DNA of 64,000 nt from Valencia hispanica (GCA_963556495.2 OY747702.1:4028501-4092500), one strand, 5' to 3'. Shown: positions 31,328 to 43,308, counted from the first letter of the stretch. Notes: generated from the sequence alone by a model not told the origin. Numbers and translations: made by a program.

Positions 31328-31975
31328 CTAGGGGGAGAATGTGAGCCAGCTGGGGGCTCGGGTTGCCTTACGAAGAGACTTTTTACTGAAATGATCTTCC
31401 GCTCTGGTCCAGAGGGGTGATAAGGTAACACTCTTACGCTTTCTGCGTGGTACCTGCGCATTCTGAGGCCAAACTGGTGACATCATGAACGACCTCCTTC
31501 TTTCCCGCCGTTTTGTAGCAGTTGGAGCCTTTAAAGACGGCCAAACTGGTGACATCAATACGCGCTTTTTATTTTTTGATTTCCTGCCTGCTCTCTCATC
31601 CACGACACTCTCAACGGCAGGTGTAGAAGAGGTCTCTATTGAGTCTAGACCGTCTAAACCTCGGCTATACCCACTAACGATCTGGTTGTCCTTCGGGGGG
31701 TCATCATTCGCACGGTCTCTCTGCAGCGATAGGGTGACACGCGGCTCTTCGTTCTCTCCTTGCTTAAGGAGGGTTAGGTATTTCTGAAGTAATGCGTGGT
31801 AGCGTTTAATTTTCTCGTACGATGCACTGTTTGGGTCATCCAATATTGCCTGCATGTCCTCATCAGTGTCATCCTGAGCCTTCTGTCGTATGGTTCCGGA
31901 GTTATCCCGTTGCTTCAGACGATTTAATTGATGCGGTGAGACTAGAAACATTTTCTGTGATGCTCTCAGTGTCAT
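31328..31975 (-). CDS. Unassigned Polinton small protein with repeated SPVWP motif
   Basis: The product is 215 residues and I do not know its function. Residues 1-90 are polar and helical (HQLNRLKQ, YEKIKRYHALLQKYLTLLKQ), probably coiled coil. The C-terminal half is basic and contains three evenly placed motifs: KKRVLMSPVWP, RRSFMMSPVWP and RKSVTLSPLWT, each a basic cluster followed by a hydrophobic pair and SP(V/L)W. These could be binding or processing sites. The gene lies 10 bases downstream of the pX-like gene in the same direction, so the two probably share a transcript and a role in the particle. Similar small genes next to pX occur in adintovirus-type elements, as far as I recall. Confidence 0.7.
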   Translation of the reverse strand: MTLRASQKMFLVSPHQLNRLKQRDNSGTIRQKAQDDTDEDMQAILDDPNSASYEKIKRYHALLQKYLTLLKQGENEEPRVTLSLQRDRANDDPPKDNQIVSGYSRGLDGLDSIETSSTPAVESVVDERAGRKSKNKKRVLMSPVWPSLKAPTATKRRERRRSFMMSPVWPQNAQVPRRKRKSVTLSPLWTRAEDHFSKKSLRKATRAPSWLTFSP

Positions 31976-31984
31976 AATACACTT

Positions 31985-32332
31985 CTACCGGCGGAATATT
32001 CCAGCCACCAATTCTCCGAGAAACGGTATTACAGCTGCAATCAGTGGGAGAATTCCTCCTGTCTGGGTTTTCAATGTCTGTCGTTTGCGCTTTAACCCCA
32101 CCTTCCGATCAGCCAACAGCCTGAGGATTTTTTTCTGCTTCTTAAGTCTGTTGTATTGTGTTGTGGACAGCTTGATGTTCCCTTTCAGCACATTTAAAGC
32201 AATCTCGCACAAGGTTTGTAGAAAGTCGGGAGAACAATGAGTTAGGATATCTTTACGTTTCTGGGGTGTGGAATGAAAAAGAGCCCCTAGTAACGGTGCA
32301 TTTCTTTTTATGCGTGCCGACATGTTGGTCAC
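31985..32332 (-). CDS. Adenovirus pX-like core protein of the Polinton
   Basis: The product is 115 residues and very basic in the middle (NRLKKQKKILRLLADRK, KRKRQTLK). It ends in TGGILPLIAAVIPFLGELV plus a short basic tail. The GGILPLI start of this hydrophobic end resembles the conserved C-terminus of adenovirus pX, and the Gly-Gly could be a site for the element's adenain-type protease; both are inference from motif likeness. It starts at MTNMSAR; the second Met (MSAR) is also possible. The ATG overlaps the ATPase stop by 4 bases (ATGA), indicating a compact, co-transcribed unit. A role in genome condensation or virion assembly is likely. Confidence 0.7.
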   Translation of the reverse strand: MTNMSARIKRNAPLLGALFHSTPQKRKDILTHCSPDFLQTLCEIALNVLKGNIKLSTTQYNRLKKQKKILRLLADRKVGLKRKRQTLKTQTGGILPLIAAVIPFLGELVAGIFRR

Positions 32333-33024
32333 TTGTTCTTAGCTATGTAAACAGCCGGCCACTGTCCAGGAAGTAAACCTGTCCTGAGCCTGTATTGGTC
32401 TGGTGTGTCAGGGGTTAGGTCTACACATAAATAGCCGTGTGGTTGGCTCGTAGCATCTTCAAAACTCTCCATGAAAAAGGGTTTCTGTCCAGGGAAAATT
32501 TGACGTGCTAAATTTGCTACCTGCAATCTGTCACGTGGGTTTTTAAACAAGACCATATAATTACAATTAAGACTGATAGTTCGAGTATGTTTCCCCTTGA
32601 GAAACACATTCTGAGTCAACATCATAACGCTCATGTTTCTATGGTGTCGATATTGTGTAAATATTTTCACGACCTCTGGATGCTCAGCTGCTTGAAAGAG
32701 TACATCATCGAGAATCAATAGATGCGATTGATCTGGGGGGAATAAAACATCATCTTCAAAGGAATGAGGCAATCCTTCGATGAATTTAATTGATTTATTA
32801 ATCTTCATCAATTCCGTATACAATGGTTGGAATGAAGTGTAGATACAAACAATATTTTCAGGTACAGAATCCATCACATGTAGACAATTAATCAAAACAT
32901 TTTTTACAAAAAAAGACTTCCCACAGCTACTCGGGCCTACCACAAGACTTGAAAAAGGAGTTTTAAATCTTGGATCAAAGTTAATCGCTTCCAGTTCACC
33001 CTGATGCTGCATTTTCCCCCTCAA
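32329..33024 (-). CDS. Polinton genome-packaging ATPase (A32/FtsK-HerA type)
   Basis: The product is 231 residues, the usual size for Polinton packaging ATPases. Walker A is VVGPSSCGKSFF (about residues 27-38) and Walker B is SHLLILDDVLF (about 99-109). Downstream are QYRHHRNMSVMMLTQNVF, with the sensor-like Gln of TQN, and NYMVLFKNPRD, all in the order of the A32 family. The enzyme is expected to drive DNA into a capsid, although no capsid gene is present here. The frame is intact and starts inside the polB stop (ATGA overlap at 33,021-33,024). The next gene overlaps in the same manner. Confidence 0.85.
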   Translation of the reverse strand: MRGKMQHQGELEAINFDPRFKTPFSSLVVGPSSCGKSFFVKNVLINCLHVMDSVPENIVCIYTSFQPLYTELMKINKSIKFIEGLPHSFEDDVLFPPDQSHLLILDDVLFQAAEHPEVVKIFTQYRHHRNMSVMMLTQNVFLKGKHTRTISLNCNYMVLFKNPRDRLQVANLARQIFPGQKPFFMESFEDATSQPHGYLCVDLTPDTPDQYRLRTGLLPGQWPAVYIAKNK

Positions 33025-35783
33025 AAACCAAATGGTAGCGTCGTTCCGTCTGGGAACAACCTCCGCTTGTCATAGACCACCCTGAAAGTTTTGGTAAATG
33101 AGTGATTCCTCAGATGGAACCCGTTTTTATCACGTTTGATGAAATGCTGCGGTGCTTTGAGTACCTCGCCTCTTTCACCACCCAGGTAACCGTCAACAAG
33201 TCCTGTCATTGTATCAAAATTCACCCTTTCACAGCATTCTATGGTTCGCGATATCCCCTTTGCCCTCATCACAACCTTCCCCTTGTGCTTTGTCTGATAC
33301 GAGTAACTCTTTGGCCCTGCGGCAACAAACTCCTGAATGGTGTCCCCTGGTGGGAGCTCGTTTGTCAAGTCACCCAAATAGCTACCTGTCGGCAGAGAGC
33401 TCTCGCCTTCACGCACAACATAGATCACACTGTCTGTGTCAAGGTAGAGTACCCGTTCTTGGAGTTGGTATAGGTATCTGAATAACTCTAGTCGTGCGTA
33501 AGCTGTTGTAAATGCGGCAACGAACACATTGGTGGTTTTGTTAGGGGGCGTTACACAGTTTTTGTTGTACTTCCATTGAATCATGACCATCTTGGGGTTC
33601 AGAAAGCTGAAGTATGTCACGACGAACTTCCCTGAAAACAGGAACTCAAAAAACTTGTCAGGGTGTTTAATGATTGAGGTTTGGGTTTGGTCATTTTTTT
33701 GAGCAAACTTCCCCCAAAGCGAATTCAAACACAGCTTGGCTACTTGACGTTTTGCCGGGTTTACTTTAATTTTTTCAGGGTCTAACTCTACACCCTGATT
33801 CACCATGAAATCCTGGATGTATTTCTGTTTGTCCTCCTCGCTCTCTACACCCTCGGGATAACCTGAAGCTTCCTGCTTGGTCTTCAAAAAGGAGTTGACA
33901 TACTTTGCAAAGATCTGATCACTATGCTGCTCAAAGTGCCACACCTCAACGATCTGATCGATTCTGTAGCCGTGTGAAAGGGCTTCTTTAACCTCTTCAG
34001 ACACCCATACACCTGTTAAGGCTCTCTCAGTGTCAGTGTGGGTGCAACTATGTGTCTGATTGTTCTCCAATGCACATGTGCGACAGAGGGTGAATACAAG
34101 CTTTCCATGATCTGTTCTGAATGGTAGAATGGGGAAATAAAGACCACGAGGTGGTGAAATGACTGCTTTGATAAATCCATAATAATTTCTAGGATCATCA
34201 AAGTTTTCCCTGATTATGATCGGGTGCCCTACAGGAAAGCTTTTCGTCTTCTGAACAAATGGGTAAAGACTACACACGTCCTGGTAAAGAACCTGCTCAC
34301 CGGGGGCTGCAGAGTACCTCAACCTGACTGCACATGTACGCCCTCCAAAAAGCGCTTCACGGGGGTAAGTGGTGCAGGAGCCTGGTAGGTCATCATGAAC
34401 TGCTTCACATCAGCGTTACTCTTCTTCATTTCTTCCCACACATGTTCCCACATCACCTCGAGCTCTATACCGTACACAGTCCTCAGCACATGCTCCCTCT
34501 CCATGGTGGCAGCATAGAGCTGCCCATAAGGCACACCGGTCAATGGACTCTCAGCTGTTGGATAGCGACAGGTGCTGCAGCCATGATGCTCACACCCATG
34601 GAACTCAAACCCTATTTTACGCTCCCCTACCTCCAGGTAACCGTCTAAAAAGTATGATCCAATCTTTTTCTCACCACCTCTTAGAGCATGCTGTATTCCA
34701 ACCCTCCTTGTATGTGAAACATATTCCAACCATTCAACGGAAGCTGTGGAAAACTTTTTAAACTGTTCGCTGTAGTCTGTAGGTGAAGGCACAGCAAGAG
34801 TGTCTGCCTTCAAATGATTGCTTTGAAACACTTTCATACAAGCACTTGCGATGGTGATCCTGTTAAAAGGGTCAATCTGACTGTCGTTAAAAAACTCCTG
34901 ACGAAACCTTGTACATCCTTGTAGGAGTATCTCCACATCATTCTTACAGTAAAAGAGAGCCTCCTTTTTAAAGTCAAACACGCCCTTGCTAACCTCAGCG
35001 TACCATGTATAGAATTCCTCCTGCTCAGCACGATTCATTCGCTCAACACCGTAAAATGATGGCAGCGGGTAAGAACCTACATAGCTCAGATTATCAGAGG
35101 ATGAGAAACGGTGTGGGAAATAGCCCTTGCTATGGTCAGGAAAACCGAGGGCTTCAGGCATTTTACTAAGCTTCATGGCAAGGAAAGATAGGCTGTCAAT
35201 GAACCTCAAACCGTAATCAGGATCAGTGATGCTCAGAATTTTACACCCTTGCATAATGATGTCAGGATTTAAACCCATCTCCGTCATTGCATTCAGAACA
35301 AGGTAGGAATCAAAAGCTCTAGCATTATGGGCTACACATGTGTAATTCCGACGGCCCGGCCTCCTGATTTCACGAATAAACTCCCGAATACAATCACTAC
35401 CGTAGGCTGACCACTCCTCGCCAGATGTGGACTTTGAACAGATCAGAAATGGAACATGCTCACCCTGCGCACCAGGGAAAGTTTCAATATCGTAAAAAAT
35501 CACCTTGTCACTTATTTCGCTATCGACAGAGCATGTTTGGATATAACATTTATGGTCCGATGCTGGCTGGTCCTTGTCAAGCTTACCCCCACAAATCCTA
35601 CACTTCTTCCCTTGACACACATGCTTCTTGCCTGTTGTGAGACTCTGGTTATAGTTTAACCCACAGTTGGGACATTTCTTCACCTGATCACAATGACTGA
35701 CCATCACACGCGCCCTGGGTTTTAGCTCAGGTACTTTATGTCGATCGTAACACGTCTGGTTCTTGCAATATCTGTTACAGTCT
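33021..35783 (-). pseudogene. polB: Polinton DNA polymerase B, N-terminally truncated and frameshifted
   Basis: Two overlapping frames cover the gene: 35,707-34,319 (zinc region and exonuclease) and 34,322-33,021 (palm and thumb). The second holds VLYQDVCSLYPF (motif A with catalytic Asp), AKRQVAKLCLNSLWGKF (motif B) and LYLDTDSVIY (motif C with the DTD acids), so the polymerase active site is complete. A one-base shift at a short C-run near 34,366-34,370 separates the two frames. The 5' end is cut at 35,783, so about 325 residues present in the plus-strand copy are absent. The exonuclease blocks FYDIETF, AHNARAFDSYL and YCKNDVEIL are intact. The frameshift could be real or a sequencing error. 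Confidence 0.85.
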
Positions 35784-38700
35784 ACTAATTGACAGCTAGT
35801 GGTCTATACTTTCTCTGCTGTATTTTATCTCTGTGACACCTGCCTATGACACACATACACACTCCCTTAGGAAAGTAAATCTTGTTTTGTTTTGTTGTTA
35901 TTTCTGACAGAGGACCCTTAGAGCGAAAGGGGTCTTGATGGAAGCAGCCCATAATTTCTGATTCTTTCTATTTTCTATGTTGATCTAATTGTTTTGTTAT
36001 TGTGATGTAATTTGTAAGGGAAAGTTGATGTGCAACTAAACCAAATTTGTTTGTTTTAGACAGACGGGGTAAAGCAGACAGAGAAACTGCTACGGCTCTG
36101 ATAAGGTGATGATTCGTCATCCGGTGAGTTTAGTCTAATCAGAGCTTAAAGACGGTGTTGCACACAGTTATCTGGTAAATGGTCAATAAGTCTTTTCTTT
36201 TCTCTCCTAATGCTCTCTGTCAGGAGAGCCCACATTTAATTTTATTTCATTTTGGTTGGAAGTTATTTGATGGAATTGTTATTACACTAAGTACAAGTTT
36301 CCTTAGCTGTTGCAGCTTGTGTGCACTAACTTAGAAACGGAAACGTTCCTATTTTACGACTAGAACAAATAGCAGAGTTGATTGGGGCATTTAGGGTAGG
36401 TTGTGATTTTTACCCTGACTGACTTGATTTTGACTAAGCTGACTGACAGTGAAAACATATTTTCCTTTCTTTCTGGGACAATTGGGGTGAATTGTTTCCT
36501 TGTATTTTGGGGTTTGTTGTAAAAAAGTAATAAATCTTAGAACAATGAACATTAAAGTAACTTGGACCTTTACAGCAACACTGCTTAGATTTCGCCACAG
36601 CTGTGAAGGACGGATTTTTTATCAGCTTGCAAGGCGCTAATGTAAACAATCGCGAGACTAAAAAAATAACAAGACTTTGCTGTGAGCAGTAACAGTAAAA
36701 CAACATTGTTCAGGCTATAATTTGAACACAACTGAAAAAAAAATAAACCTTTAGGTTTCTGCTGGGTAACATTAAAATAAAGATGACTGGTCCTTAGGCT
36801 ACTTAGGTCTTAAATAAATGGAAAAAAGGTAAATACTAATCTTATCTGGGGAACATTCAAGCGTCAGAGCAGTTAGTGGGCCCTATTAGAAATTTTGCTT
36901 GGAAAATTACTGAATTGATCTCAAGCTGTGAAGTGTTCTGTGTCTCCTTCCAGGATAAGGGGCAAGAGGTCAGGAAAGGTTTGATCCTAGAAATCTGATG
37001 GTTTTGTCACTCTGGTGGGTAAACACAGGAAGTTATATAAGGGGGTCTTAACATAAGGCACCTGATTTTGTAATTGAAGGGTGGTCGTCTCACTGTTTTA
37101 AGTAAATATTAATATACCTGAAATGTTTTTTAGGGTCCATCAATTATAACAATACAGTGGTCCTGTGAGTTTGGAATTTTGCTTATGACAACCAATGCAA
37201 TTTTCAATTTCAACTGAACCAGAATGCAAATCAGGCTGGTTCTCATTCTTTTTTGCCTTTTTTCTAGAATGGACTGACCACTTTGTCCACAGGGGAGGAG
37301 TCATGTTCGAGATTCGACCCAAAAAGGTATGGACAAGTGGCTTGGGAGGTTACCTGTGCGTACCTGAGTTTGGGGGTGCTTATATATTTTGGGTTATTTG
37401 GGGCTATGGTGAAAGGAATTCAAATTCTAACATTTTCTCTTAGACCTTACAAGGGAGGCTCAGAAGTGTGATCCCCTGTAGCTGTAAAAACACTCTGGGG
37501 ACCCGTTTTCTTTAAAATAGTAATAAATAATGAAACGTAATAAGAACATGAAATGTTGGAATTTAATTGCTTGTTTCCAAATGAATGAGCATACTGAATT
37601 ACTAATATTGGACACTGTTTAGCCAATCGTTGTACTTTCTTGTAGTAAAAGCAAATCCAACAAAACGTAATTGTTTCGTCAACAGTGACGTATCACTTTT
37701 CAAATTAAGAAAGCAAATAATATATAATCACTTGGTGTTTAGGGGTAAAAATCAAATCCTGAACTATAGATTTCACAGTTAGTTTTGTTGTAGCTCTCTT
37801 TGCTTTTATCAAAGCCTAAATTATTTGAGGCCTGTTGTGAGAATTTTTCTGCGTAGCATTTTTTATAAAAGAGGATTTGAATGGCTTAATGTGGAAAAAA
37901 ATTATGTTGATCATGTTAAAGGTTAAGTCTCTGTGTTAACTGAGATATGTATTGTTATGTTGAACCAACATGTGAGAAGCTCAAGGATACTCTCTGTGTC
38001 TTGAGTCACCAATTGTGAGATGTGTCTGCATGCTGACTGAAGGACATGGAAACACTCCGTTATCTTTTCTCATCCTTGTTAAATATTATTTCCATAATAG
38101 GCTTTTTAATGCATTTGACATGCATTTAGTATCAGTGGATTGCTCGGGATCTCAGGATTATAAATATGTCATCGCTCTATCTGAAAAACTAAACGCAACA
38201 GATCTAGGAAACTGCAATCTTAACATCAAGTGATCTTGGGTAAAAATAGATCAAATAAAACAGAGAATATTCCAATTTAAAGCATAATGAATTATGGATG
38301 ATTATTATGATCTATTGGTGGATACGAGTCGGATTTAATGTTTAAAATAAACTATATTATCTTGAAAACTTGCTATAGTTTTAATGGTGATAATATAATA
38401 ATGATTAATTATCTAAACGTGACTCAGTGATTTACTGGAGAATAAATTCCTACATCATTCCTACATCATTTTTGAAAACATATTTGCTGGAACACATTTC
38501 CAACAATCATTAATAATGATATTTTTTCTGCAAAGTGCAAATATGAATAAAAATTCTTTAGTCTATTTGATTTATTACGTGGGTTTTTTCAAAGCAATCC
38601 TTCAACTTAATGTGAGAGATGGAAATTACATTTACCTGAATCTAATATTTGAGTATTTTCTAACCTGAATCCATATTCATTTTATAACCTATTAAATGGG

Positions 38701-40110
38701 TGTGCTCCACTCAGTGAGTTACAGCTGTTAGATTTGCGCAAATCAATAAAAGCCTCGGGGGGAAATAATGCACAAAGGTAAATGGTAATATAAAATTTGA
38801 ACTATTGTAACTGATAAAACTGGTTCGGCCTAAAACTATAACACTCTGTGTTCATGAGATAAGGGGCGGCCGCATTTGGCCCTGGGAACCTTAGCTTGAA
38901 AACGTTCTTTTAAGATTCTATGAGAAACGATGCAATTCAGCAATAAACTAGATGAATGATGGTTTCTATGTTTAACTAATACTTTTGATAAACGTAGCCT
39001 ACTCAGTAGTAAATAGAAATAACACGGAAAACGCACTGTTAGAATCGGATATATATTGAAAACCAACTCCAGTTAATACAGATCCGAGTGGCAGTATGAA
39101 AGTATTTCAGTCTTTTGAGTAATTTACAGAAAACGAATAGAAAACAACGCGGGTAAACACTCTAAGGTTAATCTTAGCCAGCGAGTTATTAACTACAATG
39201 TGGTAAAAATGATCTGAAATAAAGTCCGTTCCAGATTTAATGCGATTCTCTAGTTGCTAATGAGCTAATGGAGCCACAAGCTTCTATCTTACGACCGATG
39301 TGCTGCGATTCTCTGGTTGTAAACAATCATAGATCCCGACACTGATGAAGCGTTAATAGCTGGAAGTCTAAAAATAGGAACTTATACACAGTTGTTTTGA
39401 TGAAAAGTTTAGTCTTGAGTTCTCAGTTACTTCCTGGATGTTAACGAGTCCGGGTTAGTCAAACTGTTTGTTTTTTGCGCAAAACCACTTCCTGTTTCAA
39501 ATATGAGCTTTCCAAATTAAAACACGGTAATGCTTAACTTCATGAATCATGCTTTTATTTTCCCAAGAAGGGGAACTTCTGCTGTACCGACAGCAAAGTG
39601 ACAGATAATAGAAGCATTTAGATCATAGACCGTATATAAATTTAGATTCACACAAAGGAGGTAGAAAGCATAAAACAAATTTAGGATTAGAACAATAAAT
39701 GATAAAGAATAAAGCTTTAGCCATACCTCGACCAAAAAGAACTTTCCTTAATGATAGTAATGTTTAATAAAAATGTTAAATAATAATGACACATTTGGGA
39801 TACACTAGGCTACCTATTTCAGCTGCATATGTGAGGGTTGTGTATTTGGTGCAAGCTTTAAGCCAACAGGTGTGACCTAGTGGGGTTTAACTTGGTTTCT
39901 ATTTTTCAAAATTTAGTTTACTTCATTAAGACAAATGATGATAAAAATAGATTCAGAATTTCGGTCAATGTTCTAAAGACGGGACAAATGTGGAAAATAT
40001 TCAGTTAACACCTGTGCACATTATATGCTATAGATCGCATAAAAAAAAACAGGGTGTCAGTATAATAAATGTTAGACCTACTATCAAACCGCAGTAAATT
40101 CTATTGAGTT
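35784..40110. other. 4.3 kb without recognised gene or element
   Basis: AT-rich DNA with only short frames. A TATA-like TTATATAAGGGGG lies at about 37,034. A near-duplicate pair TGCGATTCTCT(A/G)GTTG occurs around 39,240 and 39,303. I found no terminal repeats, coding motifs or similarity to other parts of the window. Confidence 0.4.
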
Positions 40111-40311
40111 GTAAGGCAAGGCAAGGCAAGGCAATTTTATTTGTATAGCACACTTTCAACAGCAGGACAATTCAAGGTGCTTTACATGATTTGGTGATTT
40201 AAAAGAAACACATAAAAGAAACACGCATTACACATGATACACAATAAAGCAAGAGAAAAATAAAAAAAGCAAGAGAGCATGAACACATTTCATACATATG
40301 ACATCAAGAAT

Positions 40312-42051
40312 TTACTCAAAGGCAATTCTAAACAGATGGGTTTTTAGTCTCGATTTAAAGCAGTTCAGAGTTTCAGCAGCTCTACACTCGTCAGGAAGTC
40401 TGTTCCAGATAAGGGGAGCATAAAAAGTGAAAGCTGCTTCTCCATGTTTAGTTCTGAGTCTAGGGATGTTTAGTAGGCTAGAGTTGGAGGACCTGAGTGG
40501 TCTTGGTGGTTGGTACCATGACAACAGGTCTTCAACATATTTTGGTGCTAAGCCATGTAATGATTTATAAACTAGTAAAAGTATTTTAAAGTCTATTCTC
40601 TGAGCTACAGGGAGCCAGTGTAAGGACTTTAGAACTGGGGTGATGTGCTCTACTTTCCTGGTTCTAGTGAGGACGCGAGCGGCAGCGTTCTGGATCAGCT
40701 GCAGCTGTCTGATTGACTTTTTAGGCAGACCTGTCAAGATGCTGTTGCAGTAATCAATCCGACTAAAGATAAACGCATGGATGAGTTTTTCTAGGTCGTG
40801 TTGCAAAATCAGTCCTTTAATCCTAGAAATGTTCTTCAGGTGATAGAACGCTGACCTTGTTATTGCCTTTATGTGACCCCGGAGGTTCAGGTCTGAGTCC
40901 ATTACTACACCTAGGTTACGAACCTGATCAGTAGTTTCTAGCTGTATTAATTGAAGCTGTGTGCTGACTCTTGATCGTTCCTCCTTGGGTCCAAAAATAA
41001 TCACTTCAGTTTTGTTTCTATTCAGCTGGAGAAAGTTATGGCACATCCATCCATTTATTTGGTCAATGCATTGATTTAGGGTTTGAATGGGTTCAGAGTC
41101 ACCTGGTGACATTGTAATGTAGAGCTGAGTGTCATCCGCATAGTTATGGTAGCTAATGTTATTGGTTGCTATAATCTTGCCTAGTGGGAGCATGTAGATA
41201 TTAAATAAGAGGGGCCCCAGGATGGAGCCCTGGGGCACCCCACATGTGATTTCTGTTCGTTCTGATGAAAAGTTTCCTATTGAAACATAGAAGTCCCTGT
41301 TCTTTAGGTAAGACTCGAACCAGCCAAGTACTGTACCAGAGAGTCCGACCCAGCTCTCCAGTCGTTCCAATAAAATATCATGATCAACAGTGTCAAATGC
41401 TGCACTGAGGTCCAACAGAACCAGCACTGTGGTTCTTCCACAGTCTGTATTTATGTGGATGTCATTAAATACTTTGACGAGGACAGTCTCGGTGCTGTGG
41501 TGAGCGCGGAAACCAGACTGAAAAGCATCAAAACGGTTTGTCGTTGTTATGAAGCCATTTAACTGCTGAAACACAGCTTTTTCAATAATCTTACTGATGA
41601 ATGGGAGATTAGAGATTGGCCTGTAGTTCTGCATTAACGTGTTGTCCAGATTTTTCTTCTTTAGCAGTGGTTTAATAACTGCTGTTTTTAAAGCCTGAGG
41701 GAAGACACCTGATAGCAGTGATGAGTTCACTATTTGAACAAGATCAGAACCAATAACAGGAAGAACTTTCTTTAGAAAAGCTTTGGGTAGGATATCAAGA
41801 CAGCAGGAGGAGGAGCTTAATTGGATAATGATTTTTTAAAGGCTGTTCTGGTTTAATTCGTGGAATTCAGACATTTTCTCTACATTGTTGTTGATTGGGG
41901 AGGGCACTGGTTGTGGGTTCGATATTGAGGTACAGATTGACCGTCTAATTGTTAGAATCTTTTCAGTGAAAAAGCTGGCAAACTCATTGCAGGCCCTGGT
42001 AGAGTTTAGTTCAGGGGCTACTGTCACTAAAGGATTAGTTAGTCTTTCCAC
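40312..42051 (-). pseudogene. L2 ORF2 reverse transcriptase (frameshifted)
   Basis: The 472-residue frame at 41,730-40,312 covers the whole [77 protein letters not shown] and thumb blocks LGVVMD and LHWLPVAQR. Both catalytic Asp sites are intact. The part before the RT, with a FASFFTEKI block, is in another frame at 42,051-41,836. At least one shift lies between the two pieces and another towards the endonuclease. Confidence 0.85.
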
Positions 42052-42213
42052 TGTTGCAAATAGAGTCCATGCGTTATTAATGTTTCTGTTGATGATTTCA
42101 GAAAAGAATGATTCCCTAGCATCTTTTATACTTAGCTGATATCTATTCAGTCTCTCTTTGTAGATCTCATAGTGAACCTGGAGTCGAGTTTTCCGCCATT
42201 TTCTCTCGGCTCG

Positions 42214-43305
42214 TCAACACTCTCTTTTTACACTACGTACCAGTGGATTACTTGTCCACGGAGACTTCTTTCTACCTGAGACTACTTTCACTTTAGTTGG
42301 AGCAATGGAATCCATGATGTCTGAGATTTTCGCAAGGAAATTATCTACCAACTTATTTACTGAGTTTGAGTTGGGAGATGAGGGGGATGTGGTGGAAGGA
42401 TAAATACGTTTAAAGGTTTCTACTGAACTGTCCCCTAGAAAACGCTTTTTTATAGTGGTCTTACTGTGGCTGGATAATTTAGCAGAGATGGTACTTTGAA
42501 AGAAAACACAGAAATGGTCAGATAATGCAATATTAATTACAGAGATGTCAGAAATATTTAAACCTTTGCTGTTACTTAAGTCCAGAGTGTGTCCTTTTTT
42601 GTGTGTTGGTTGTTTGACATGCTGGATCAGTCCGAAGTTGTGGAGAGTATCATCTAATGTTTTTGCTTGTCTATGTTGGGGTTTGTTTGTATGGATGTTA
42701 AAGTCCCCCACGATGATTAGTTGGTCATAGTCGATACATATTACAGAAAGAAGGTCATTGAAGTCATCAAGGAAGTTAGAGTTAAGTTTCGGTGGTTTAT
42801 ATAAACTTAGAAATAACGCTTTGTTAGGCTCATTTATCTGGGTGGCTAGGTATTCAAAAGATTCAAACGCGCCCAGAGTTACCTTTTTAAAGTTCATTGA
42901 GTTGTGAAAGATGGTGGCTACACCTCCGCCTCGTTTGTGTTTTCTATTCTCGCTTAAGAAATTATAATTTGGAGGACTGGATTCTATTAATGAAGTTGTT
43001 TCGTTATTTTCATCTAGCCAAGTTTCTGATAAAAAAAGGGCGTGTAAATTATGCTCAGTGATAAAGTCATTGATAAGAAAAGACTTTCCGGATAGAGATC
43101 TAATGTTTAATAAAGCTAACTTAAGTATTGTGATGACGGGCAGCTGACCCTTCCGACAGGTTATCAATTTGAGATTTTGTTTAATATGAGAGCGTGTGGT
43201 TAACGGTTTATGTTTCCTGCTGCTGATAATCACTGATATAGCCTCAGGGGTGCCAGGTGAATTCTGGGAGACGGTAGGGGTGGATTTATTGCCCGGTTCC
43301 CTCAA
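42214..43305 (-). pseudogene. L2 ORF2 endonuclease (APE type)
   Basis: A 363-residue frame with [23 protein letters not shown] (catalytic Glu), GGGVATIFH, LSLYKPPK, IIVGDFNIHTN (catalytic Asp/Asn), GHTLDL and LSDHFCVF (catalytic Asp/His). All catalytic blocks are present in one frame. It ends at 42,214, where a shift separates it from the linker and RT. This is the best preserved endonuclease in the window. Confidence 0.85.
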
Positions 43306-43308
43306 ATA

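Larger units (their letters stand above)
27100..35783. mobile_element. Rearranged Polinton (Maverick/adintovirus-type) element
   Basis: Plus strand: promoter, spliced leader, N-terminal two-thirds of polB (to about 30,060), a retroviral LTR fragment, the 5' part of a small gene (30,379-30,900), then the C-terminal third of an adenain-like protease. Minus strand, convergent: small gene, pX-like gene, ATPase and polB, the last cut at 35,783. The polB arms 28,950-30,058 and 34,675-35,783, and the small-gene arms 30,379-30,900 and about 31,475-31,997, are near-identical inverted repeats. Integrase, major capsid and penton genes and terminal inverted repeats are not seen. It may be a genuine rearranged insertion or a misassembly of two copies. 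Confidence 0.8.

Noticed and set aside
30582..31787. Identical 100-codon frames opposite the Polinton small gene (30,884-30,582 and 31,485-31,787)
   Set aside because: They are antisense shadows of the two copies of the same gene.
27100..35783. Herpesvirus-transposon hybrid (Teratorn-like)
   Set aside because: All recognisable genes are of Polinton/adintovirus type; no herpesvirus gene or piggyBac transposase is present.
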